Shown piece by piece: positions 41,859 to 50,001 of a stretch of DNA of 64,000 bases. Position 1 is the first letter of the stretch. Every line of letters begins with the position of its first letter. Source of the DNA: Amorphoplanes friuliensis DSM 7358. Its GTDB lineage: Bacteria; Actinomycetota; Actinomycetes; Mycobacteriales; Micromonosporaceae. The stretch is taken from the NCBI RefSeq assembly GCF_000494755.1, contig NC_022657.1, forward strand, positions 4,440,001 through 4,504,000. The letters are read 5' to 3'. The notes beneath the pieces were generated by a model. That model was not told where the DNA came from, ran no database searches, and was given only the letters and a program-made list of their open reading frames with translations. Made by a program: the position numbers and the translations under genes.

Positions 41859-43040
41859 ATGGGTGACTGGCGCGGGGGACACCGGCGGTGGATGTGGGCG
41901 GCCGGGATCGTCGTGGTCCTGCTGCTCGGCGCGGGAGCCGCGCGGCTGGTGACCGCCGGCGGCAACCCGAAGCCGGCCGTGGCCGCCACCGTGGCGGTGG
42001 ACCGGGGTGCGGTGACGCTCGAGGTCGCCACGACCGGCACCCTCGAACCGGCGCAGACCCGCAGCCTGTCCTTCGCGGTCGCGGGCACGGTCGAGAGTGT
42101 CAAGGTGCGGGCGGGCACGCTGGTGACGCCCGGGCAGACCCTCGCCACGATCGACGACACGGATGCGGCCGCCGCGGTCGACTCCGCGCGGGACACCCTC
42201 ACCGAGGCGCAGGACGCACTCACGGAAGCGCGCGAGGCCCCCACCTCCTCGTGCGGCGTGGTCCCGGCGGCCTGGACGAGCCCGTCGACCCAGCCGTCGC
42301 CGTCGCGTAGCTCGGCACCGGCCGAGACGCCCGCGCCTGCCCGGACCACGGCGCCTGCCCGGACCAGCGCGCCTGCCCGGACTTCTGCCCCTGCGCGTGG
42401 CGCCGCGCCGACGACGTGTGCCGCGAAGGGCGGCCGGGCCGACCCGGTGCTCAGCGCCCAGCAGCGGGTCAACCAGGCCGAGGTCGCCCTGGCGAACGCC
42501 GAGGACAGGCTCGACGGCACCACCATCACCGCCCCGATTGCCGGCCGGATCCTCTCGGTCTCGGGAAAGGTCGGCAGCCAGATCGGTGCCGGTACGGCCT
42601 TCCTGACGCTGGCCGACGTCTACGACATGCAGATCAGCGCCGACTTCCCCGAGGCCGACGCGGACCGTCTCGCGGTGAAGCAGAAGGCGGCGGTCACGCT
42701 GGCCGACCGGGCGGGGAAGATCTTCGGCGCGACCGTTGTCCAGGTCGACCCCGCCGGTACGAACGACGGCACGATGGTCCGCTACGGCGTGCTGCTGTCG
42801 TTCGACGACGCCCCGGACGACCTGCTCGTCGGGCAGAGCGCGGGTGTCCGGGTCACCACCGGCTCGGCCGCCGACGTGCTGCGGGTGCCGAGCACCGCGG
42901 TGCACGACGTCACGGGCGGCTCCGGGACCGTGCTGCGCGACGGCGCCAGGCTCGAGGTGGGTGTGGGGCTGCGGGGTGATCTGTACACCGAGATCACGTC
43001 CGGGCTGGCCGAGGGTGCGGCCGTCGTGCGGTCGTGGTGA
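41859..43040 (+). CDS. MacA/HlyD-like efflux adaptor with repeat-containing hairpin
   Basis: 393 aa. One N-terminal membrane helix (RRWMWAAGIVVVLLLGAGAA), then the biotinyl-lipoyl front half VAVDRGAVTLEVATTGTLEP, a short helical hairpin, the lipoyl back half TTITAPIAGRILSVSGKVGS and a beta-barrel (DMQISADFPEADADRLAVKQ). The helical hairpin is interrupted by about 55 residues rich in Pro/Ala/Ser/Thr, coded by 18-bp repeats and bracketed by Cys132 and Cys187. This adaptor has no pump gene next to it; a two-component system lies downstream, and a second adaptor with ATPase and permease follows that. Confidence 0.85.
   Translation: MGDWRGGHRRWMWAAGIVVVLLLGAGAARLVTAGGNPKPAVAATVAVDRGAVTLEVATTGTLEPAQTRSLSFAVAGTVESVKVRAGTLVTPGQTLATIDDTDAAAAVDSARDTLTEAQDALTEAREAPTSSCGVVPAAWTSPSTQPSPSRSSAPAETPAPARTTAPARTSAPARTSAPARGAAPTTCAAKGGRADPVLSAQQRVNQAEVALANAEDRLDGTTITAPIAGRILSVSGKVGSQIGAGTAFLTLADVYDMQISADFPEADADRLAVKQKAAVTLADRAGKIFGATVVQVDPAGTNDGTMVRYGVLLSFDDAPDDLLVGQSAGVRVTTGSAADVLRVPSTAVHDVTGGSGTVLRDGARLEVGVGLRGDLYTEITSGLAEGAAVVRSW
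42333..42404 (+). repeat. Four 18-bp tandem repeats inside the adaptor gene
   Basis: Units 42333-42350, 42351-42368 and 42369-42386 are nearly identical (GCGCCTGCCCGGACCAGC type), and 42387-42404 is degenerate. They encode Ala-Pro-Ala-Arg-Thr-Ser units. The near identity points to recent expansion. Confidence 0.85.
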
Positions 43041-43106
43041 CGGCGGCCCAGGTCGCTCCTAGGGTATTCATACGGAATTCAAAGGAAGCGCTGATATCTC
43101 TTCCGG

Positions 43107-43862
43107 GTGCATGCCGATACGCGCGGTTCCGTCGCCCTCAGTGAGCCCTCGCCGGCCCGTCCGACCCGGGTCCTCGTGGTCGACGACGAGCCCAACATCT
43201 CCGCGCTGCTGTCCGCGACCCTGCGGCTGGTGGCGTTCGACGTCCGGGTCGCCGAGTCCGGGCACGGCGCGCTGGTCACGATCGAGGAGTTCGACCCCGA
43301 CCTGGTGGTCCTCGACGTGATGCTGCCCGACCTGGACGGCTTCGACGTAGCCCGGCGGCTGCGGGCCTCCGGCCGGGCCACCCCGGTGCTGTTCCTGACC
43401 GCGCGGGACGCCGTCGAGGACCGGGTCCTGGGGCTGACCGCGGGTGCGGACGACTACGTGACCAAGCCGTTCAGCCTCGAGGAGGTCGTGCTGCGGATCC
43501 GCGCGATCCTGCGGCGCAGCCGGCCGGAGCTGGACGGGCCCGCCGCCGCGGGTGTGCTGCGGTACGCCGACCTGGAACTCGACGAGGACGCCCACGAGGT
43601 CCGCCGGGCCGGGCGGCTCGTCGACCTGTCGCCGACCGAGTTCAACCTGCTCAAGTACCTGCTGGTGAACGCGGGCCGGGTGGTCAGCAAGGCGCAGATC
43701 CTCGACCGCGTGTGGAAGTACGACTTCGGCGGCGACGGGCGCATCGTCGAGTCGTACGTCTACTACCTGCGCCGCAAGATCGACAAGACCGATCCGCCGC
43801 TGATCCACACCGTGCGTGGTGTCGGGTACGCCCTGCGGCTCCCGCGCGGCGGCGAGGAGTGA
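43107..43862 (+). CDS. OmpR-family response regulator
   Basis: 251 aa from GTG 43107. Receiver: RVLVVDDEPNISALLSATLR, phospho-acceptor Asp70 in VVLDVMLPDLDGFD, Lys in DDYVTKPFSLEEVV. Winged helix: SPTEFNLLKYLLVNAGRVVS and VESYVYYLRRKIDKTDPPLI. Resembles actinobacterial TcrA/PrrA-like regulators. Its stop overlaps the kinase start (GTGA). As the only regulator in the efflux locus it probably controls the flanking pump genes. Confidence 0.94.
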   Translation: MHADTRGSVALSEPSPARPTRVLVVDDEPNISALLSATLRLVAFDVRVAESGHGALVTIEEFDPDLVVLDVMLPDLDGFDVARRLRASGRATPVLFLTARDAVEDRVLGLTAGADDYVTKPFSLEEVVLRIRAILRRSRPELDGPAAAGVLRYADLELDEDAHEVRRAGRLVDLSPTEFNLLKYLLVNAGRVVSKAQILDRVWKYDFGGDGRIVESYVYYLRRKIDKTDPPLIHTVRGVGYALRLPRGGEE

Positions 43863-45370
43863 CCTCCCGGCTCCGCCGGCGTCCCCGACGGTGGAGTCAC
43901 TGGACGCTGCGCTCGCGGCTCGTCCTGGTCGTCGGCGCTCTCGCGGCCGTGGCGCTGATCGCCGCCAACGTCGCCGGTCTGCTGCTGATCCGCAGCTATC
44001 TGCGGGACCGCATCGACGAGCAGCTCACCGGCATGGCGCGCCCGTTCGCCGGCACCCAGCGTCCGGAGCCCGCACCCCGGCCGCGGCAGTTCCGGCTCGG
44101 CGCCGACCAGGTCGTCTACGTCTACGGCCCGGACGGCACCCTCGATCCCGCCCGCAGCTCGGCCGTCGACGGCACCCGCCCGGCAGCCGAGGCCATCACC
44201 GACGTACGCGCCCGTGCCGCACAGGGGAAGCCGTACACGGTCGCGGCGGTCGACGGCAGCGCGGACTGGCGGCTGCTGGCCGTGCCGGCCCCGAACACCG
44301 GTGGTGTGGTCGTCATCGGCTCCTCGCTGATGGAGGTGGAGCAGACCGGCGACCGGTTGCTGATCATCGACGTCGGCGTCACCGTGCTGATGCTCGCGCT
44401 GCTCGGTCTCGGGTCGGCGTTCGTGGTGCGGCTCGGGTTGCGCCCGCTGACCGAGATGGAACGCCTCGCCACCGACATCTCCGCCGGCAACCTCTCCGGG
44501 CGGGTCGCGGACACCGACCCGCACACCGAGCCCGGGCGTCTCGGTGGCGCGCTCAACTTGATGCTGGCCCGCATCGAGGCCGAGGTGTCCGCGCGGACCG
44601 CCTCGGAGCAGCGGCTGCGGCAGTTCGTCGCGGACGCCTCGCACGAGCTGCGCACGCCGCTGACCTCGATCCGCGGTTTCGCCGAGCTCTACCGGCGCGG
44701 TGGTGCACCACCCGGGCCGCAGCTCGACGAGACGATGAGCCGCATCGAGGGTGAGGCCGGACGGATGGGTGTGCTGGTCGAGGACCTGCTGCTGCTGGCC
44801 CGTCTCGACCTGAAACGGCCGCCGGTGCTGCGGCCCGTGGACCTGCTCGAGATCGCCGCCGACACCATCCGGGACGCCCACGCGCGGGTGCCGGACCGGC
44901 CCGTACGCCTGGCCGCCCTCGACGACACCTCCGACACCTTCGTGCCGCCGACCGTGCTGGGTGACGAGCACGGGCTGCGGCAGGTCGCCACGAACCTCGT
45001 CGCCAACGCGTTGCAGCACACCACCGGCGGCGCCCGGGTGACCGTCCGGGTGGGGCGGGTCGCCGGGTACGTGCCCGCGGCCGGGGCGGTGCGGTCGGGG
45101 AACGTTGCTGCGGGGGTACCCCTGGCTGTCCTGGAAGTGAGTGACGACGGGCCGGGTGTGCCGGCGGACCATGCGCCGCGGGTCTTCGAACGGCTCTACC
45201 GGGCGGATTCGAGCCGGATGCGGGGGCGCGGCGGGGGTTCCGGTCTGGGATTGTCCATCGTCGCGGCGATCGTGCACGGGCACGGCGGCTGGGTGGAGCT
45301 CGACCCGGCCGGTGCGGGCGGCGCCACGTTCCGGGTGCTGTTGCCCGCCTCCGGCGACGACACCGCCTGA
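43859..45370 (+). CDS. HAMP-containing sensor histidine kinase
   Basis: 503 aa from GTG 43859. TM1 about residues 20-43 (LVLVVGALAAVALIAANVAG), an extracytoplasmic sensor of about 110 residues, TM2 near 165-190 (VTVLMLALLGLGSAFVVRLG), HAMP (PLTEMERLATDISAGNLSGR), HisKA with His262 in DASHELRTPLTSIRG, and HATPase with NLVANALQHTTGGA, DDGPGVP and GGGSGLGLSIVAAI. The first half of the sensor has basic/aromatic residues (PRPRQFRLGADQVVYVYGPD). Partner of the OmpR-type regulator. Envelope stress or an antimicrobial is the likely cue, by analogy with other MacB-linked systems. Confidence 0.94.
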   Translation: MTSRLRRRPRRWSHWTLRSRLVLVVGALAAVALIAANVAGLLLIRSYLRDRIDEQLTGMARPFAGTQRPEPAPRPRQFRLGADQVVYVYGPDGTLDPARSSAVDGTRPAAEAITDVRARAAQGKPYTVAAVDGSADWRLLAVPAPNTGGVVVIGSSLMEVEQTGDRLLIIDVGVTVLMLALLGLGSAFVVRLGLRPLTEMERLATDISAGNLSGRVADTDPHTEPGRLGGALNLMLARIEAEVSARTASEQRLRQFVADASHELRTPLTSIRGFAELYRRGGAPPGPQLDETMSRIEGEAGRMGVLVEDLLLLARLDLKRPPVLRPVDLLEIAADTIRDAHARVPDRPVRLAALDDTSDTFVPPTVLGDEHGLRQVATNLVANALQHTTGGARVTVRVGRVAGYVPAAGAVRSGNVAAGVPLAVLEVSDDGPGVPADHAPRVFERLYRADSSRMRGRGGGSGLGLSIVAAIVHGHGGWVELDPAGAGGATFRVLLPASGDDTA

Positions 45371-45426
45371 GGTTCCGAGGTGGCTCCCAGGCAATCCCGA
45401 AGATCCTCCGAGGGGGTGCCGCCACA

Positions 45427-46604
45427 GTGTCCGTCATGCCTGCGCCCCGTCTGGGTTCCCTGCGCCGTCCGTCGGTGGTGGTCAACGCCGTCCTCGTTCT
45501 GGTGCTCGTCGCCGGTGCCTTCTGGGCGTACGGGACGGTGTCCGGTCCGGACACCGGCACCGCGGCGGCCGCGTCCGTGCGGACCGTCGCCGTCCAGCAG
45601 GGCACCGTCACCGCTTCCGTCACGGCCGACGGCTCGCTCGAGAGCGCGAGCTCGGCCAGTGCCAGCTTTGTCACCGGTGGCACGGTCACCTCGATCTCCG
45701 TCCAGGTCGGCGACAAGGTCAAGAAGGGGCAGGTCCTCGCGAAGGTCGACCCGGCCGCGGCGAAGCGCACCCTCGCGGCCGCCGAGGCCGACCTCGACGC
45801 CGCGCGGGACGCGGTGACCCGCGCGGAGGACGCCGGCTCGGACACGTCGTCCGCGGAGAACTCGGTCACGCAGGCGCAGCTGGCCGTGGACGAGGCCGCC
45901 GCCGCGGTGACCGGCACGACGCTGAAGGCCCCGATGGCCGGGACGGTGGTCGCGGTCAACGGGACACTCGGCAGCTCGTCCTCACCCTCGTCCGGCGGCG
46001 GGCAGGCGGCCGAGGCGACCACGACGGATTCCAGCGGCTTCATCGACCTGGCCGACCTGAAAAAACTCCAGGTCACCGCGGCGTTCGCCGAGGCCGACGC
46101 CACGAAGCTCAAGGAGAAGCAGGCAGCCACCGTCACCTGGAACGCGCTGAGCGGCACCGAACAGAGCGCCAAGGTCGTCGCTGTCGACCCGCAGGCCACC
46201 ACCGCCGACAACGTCGTCACGTACGGCGTCACCCTCAGCCTCGACCAGGTCCCGGCCGGCGCCAAACCGGGCCAGACCGTCTCGGTCTCCGTGGTGACCG
46301 GCAAGGTCGCCGACGCCGTCTACGTCAACGCGGCCGCGGTCACCACCGTCGGCAACCGGCACACGGTCACCGTGCTCGCCGGCGGCGTCCGGGAGACCCG
46401 GCCGGTCGAGATCGGCCTCGTGGGCGACCAGGCCACCCAGATCACCGACGGCGTGACCGCGGGGGAGCAGGTCGTGATCACCACCGCGAGCAGCACGACC
46501 GGCGGCAACACCGGTGGTTTCCCGGGCGGCGGCGGTCTTACCGGTGGCGGCGCCCCGCCCGGCGGCGGCGGGTTCACCGGTGGCGGCACCGGCCGGGGCA
46601 CCCG

Positions 46605-46608
<4 letters not shown>
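45427..46608 (+). CDS. MacA-like efflux adaptor (pump-linked)
   Basis: 393 aa from GTG 45427 (GAGGGGG upstream). One N-terminal helix (VVVNAVLVLVLVAGAFWAYG), lipoyl half VAVQQGTVTASVTADGSLES, helical hairpin AAAKRTLAAAEADLDAARDA, second lipoyl half GTTLKAPMAGTVVAVNGTLG, a beta-barrel and membrane-proximal domain. The C-terminus is Gly-rich (GGFPGGGGLTGGGAPPGGGG). It overlaps the ATPase gene by ATGA, so adaptor, ATPase and permease form one coupled unit. Confidence 0.9.
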
Positions 46609-47335
<727 letters not shown>

Positions 47336-47339
<4 letters not shown>

Positions 47340-48535
47340 GCTTCTCCGAGGTGGTGCGATTCGCCCTGCGCGGGCTCGCGGCCAACAAGGTCCGGTCCGC
47401 ACTGACGATGCTCGGCATCCTCATCGGCGTCGCCGCAGTGATCCTGCTGGTCGCGGTCGGCAACGGCTCGGCCAAGGCCATCAGCGACCGCATCGAGGCG
47501 CTCGGCACCAACACGATCACCGTCATGAGCGCCGGCCGCGGCGGTTCCACCAGCACCGCCCTGACCACCGCCATCTCCGACGCCCTGATCGACCCCACAC
47601 TGGCGCCCGACGTCGCCTCGGTCTCCCCGGTGGTCAGTTCCTCGGCGACCGTCACCTTCGAGGGCACCGACCACGAGGTCAGCCAGTTCGTCGGCACGAC
47701 ACCGAGCTGGTTCGCGGCGTCCAACACCCCGGTCGGCAGCGGCGCGGGTTTCACCGCCGACGACGAGGCTCAGGGCCGGCGGGTGGTGGTCCTCGGCCGG
47801 ACCGTCGCCGAGGAACTGTTCCCCGGCACGGATCCGCTCGACAAGCAGGTCACCGTCGGCGGGGCGCTCTTCACGGTCGTCGGTGTCCTCGCGGAGAAGA
47901 GCTCGACCGGCTTCCAGGACAGCAACGACACCGCGATCGCCCCGCTCTCCGCGGTCCGCCAGGTCCTCACCGGGTACGGCGCCCTGACCTCGATCCTGGT
48001 CGAGGCGAAGAGCCCGGACCGGGTGGACGCCGTGCAGTCCGAGGTGGCGACCATCCTGAACCAGCGGCTGGACGTGACGCCGGGCAGTGCGACGACGCCG
48101 TACCGGATCCAGAACGCGTCTCAGCTGCTCGCCACGCAGACCGAGACCGCGGACACGTTCACCACGCTGCTGGGTGCGGTCGCCGCGATCAGTCTGCTGG
48201 TCGGCGGGATCGGCATCACCAACATCATGCTGGTGACCGTCACCGAGCGGACCCGGGAGATCGGCATCCGCAAGGCGCTGGGTGCTCCCCGGCGGGTCAT
48301 CCTGACCCAGTTCCTGATCGAGGCCACGCTGCTGAGTGTCATCGGCGGCGCCCTGGGTGTGGCCGCGGCGCTGATCGGCAGCAGCTTCGAGATCGTCGGC
48401 GTGAAACCGGTGATCGTGCCCAGTTCCATCGGGCTCGCCCTCGGGGTGTCCATCGCGATCGGCCTCTTCTTCGGGGGCCTCCCCGCCGGCCGGGCCGCCC
48501 GTCTGCGCCCCATCGACGCACTCCGCTACGAGTGA
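47336..48535 (+). CDS. MacB-type ABC permease
   Basis: 399 aa. First helix near 20-42 (VRSALTMLGILIGVAAVILL) after VVRFALRGLAANKVRSAL, a large extracytoplasmic MacB-PCD domain (residues 45-270, NTITVMSAGRGG, VVVLGRTVAEELFPGTDPLD), and three C-terminal helices (FTTLLGAVAAISLLVGGIGI, REIGIRKALGAPRRVILTQF as coupling helix). It should drive export of a peptide, lipid or antibiotic with the adaptor(s). Confidence 0.95.
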
Positions 48536-48543
48536 GGACCGTT

Positions 48544-49062
48544 GTGACCACTGCCTCCGACGACACCGCCGTTCTGAACCCGGTGGCCGGCGACGACAAC
48601 GACCTGGCCGCCGAGCTGGCCCGGGCCGCACCCCGCCGCTGGTGGAACCGCGGCACGCTGGTGCTCGGGGCGGTCGCCCTGCTGCTCGGCGGCTTCCTGG
48701 GCGGTCTCCAGATGCAGAAGCACTACGGAACTGCCGAGGCCGCGGCGACGCCGGGCAGGCCAGGCGGCGCCCGTGCTGCAGGAGGTTACGGCGGCTTCCC
48801 CGGTGGGGGCGCTGCACCGACCGCCCCGGCCGCTGCCGCGCCGACGACCGGGAGGGTGAAGCTGGTCGACGGCACGACGATCTACGTCGAGACCCTGGAC
48901 GGCACGGTGGTCACGGTCCGGACCGGCGGCAAGACGACCGTGCAGACCGCCACCAAGGGCAAGTTCGAGGACGTCAAGGCGGGCGACTCGGTGAGTGTCG
49001 CGGGTGCGGCAGCAGCGGACGGCACGGTCACCGCCACCACGGTGACCAAGGCGAAGGGCTAA
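48544..49062 (+). CDS. DUF5666-like membrane-anchored protein
   Basis: 172 aa from GTG 48544, 8 nt after the permease stop. One helix at about 38-56 (GTLVLGAVALLLGGFLGGLQ), a Gly/Ala/Pro-rich spacer, then a small beta domain: VKLVDGTTIYVETLDGTVVT, GKTTVQTATKGKFEDVKAGD and SVSVAGAAAADGTVTATTVT, the DUF5666 pattern. Extracytoplasmic accessory protein of the pump. It is the last gene of the efflux operon and overlaps the stop of the convergent thioesterase gene by four bases. Confidence 0.7.
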   Translation: MTTASDDTAVLNPVAGDDNDLAAELARAAPRRWWNRGTLVLGAVALLLGGFLGGLQMQKHYGTAEAAATPGRPGGARAAGGYGGFPGGGAAPTAPAAAAPTTGRVKLVDGTTIYVETLDGTVVTVRTGGKTTVQTATKGKFEDVKAGDSVSVAGAAAADGTVTATTVTKAKG

Positions 49063-49838
49063 CGCTTCGCGGGCCGTACCGTCAGGATCTGCTCGGCCCG
49101 GCCGACCGGCCCGTCGACGTCGTGGAGGACGGTCGAGGTCAGCCCCTGACCGCTCACGCCGAAGACCACACTCGTGTCCAGGCCCACCCACGGGCCGCTG
49201 GGCTGCCGGTGGAGGTGGATCGTCAGGTCCAGGTTGGGGAACAGCCAGTCCGCGGGAGACTGCCGCACGGCGATGCCGTTGGCGGTGTCGACCAGCGCGA
49301 CGAAGGACGCCAGCTCGCTGACCTTCTCGCCGGCGATCAGGTCGGCGCGGCTGGAGATCCAGGCCGTCGTCCGGCCGGGCTGCGGCGTACCGACCGGCCG
49401 CACCTCCACCGAGGCGATGTAGCCGCCCTGCCACAGCTCGGAGAGCCGCCACGGCTCGACGGTTTCCGGACCGGGCAGGGCAGCGGGCTGACCACCGGCG
49501 ACGGCGGAGGTGTCCGGGCAGGCCATCCGCCACATCCGCGCCCGCACGGCGGGCCGGCCCCGCGCGATGGCCACGGCCTCGACCAGCTCGATCGTCCGCC
49601 CGGGACGCACGACCTCGACGTGGACGTCGAACTCCTCCAGCTTGAGCACCCCGAGGATGTCCATGCTGATCCGGGTGACGACCATCCCGTCCGCGGGGTC
49701 CCGCGCCTGCTCGACGGCGTGCACCAGCAGACCCGTCATCGGGCTGATGTGCTGCTCGTCGACGGCCCACGCACCGCCCGTGGCCTCGGTGGCCCGGAAC
49801 CGGTGCTCGCCGGTCCGCTCGAAGTAACTGATCACCAC
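49059..49838 (-). CDS. Acyl-CoA thioesterase-like double-hotdog protein
   Basis: 259 aa. Two hotdog halves: DEQHISPMTGLLVHAVEQAR and RISMDILGVLKLEEFDVHVE in the first, AWISSRADLIAGEKVSELAS and LDLTIHLHRQPSGPWVGLDT in the second. The last is a TesB-type motif. Acts in the cytosol, hydrolysing an unknown acyl thioester. Divergent from the LAL regulator gene. Monocistronic. Confidence 0.8.
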   Translation of the reverse strand: MVISYFERTGEHRFRATEATGGAWAVDEQHISPMTGLLVHAVEQARDPADGMVVTRISMDILGVLKLEEFDVHVEVVRPGRTIELVEAVAIARGRPAVRARMWRMACPDTSAVAGGQPAALPGPETVEPWRLSELWQGGYIASVEVRPVGTPQPGRTTAWISSRADLIAGEKVSELASFVALVDTANGIAVRQSPADWLFPNLDLTIHLHRQPSGPWVGLDTSVVFGVSGQGLTSTVLHDVDGPVGRAEQILTVRPAKR

Positions 49839-49921
49839 CCGAGCCTAGAACTCCAGCCCGGCCGGTCGGAGTGAGGCGGCGCCGGTGTGACCAAGAGCAA
49901 GAACTGACATATGCGCAACCA

Positions 49922-49968
49922 TTGATGGCTGATCGCCGGGTTCCTAGGCTGATGTCGCTCGAGACATC
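49922..49968 (+). promoter_or_regulatory. Promoter with inverted repeat at the LAL regulator gene
   Basis: TTGATG (49922-49927) and TAGGCT (49945-49950) are 17 nt apart, a good sigma-70-like promoter. GATGTC/GACATC (49951-49956 with 49963-49968) is a 6-bp inverted repeat exactly where transcription would begin, likely an operator. The leader to GTG 50002 is about 45 nt. Confidence 0.55.
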
Positions 49969-50001
49969 GCCTACCTTGCGGAGACGGCCCTGGACATCCG
50001 C

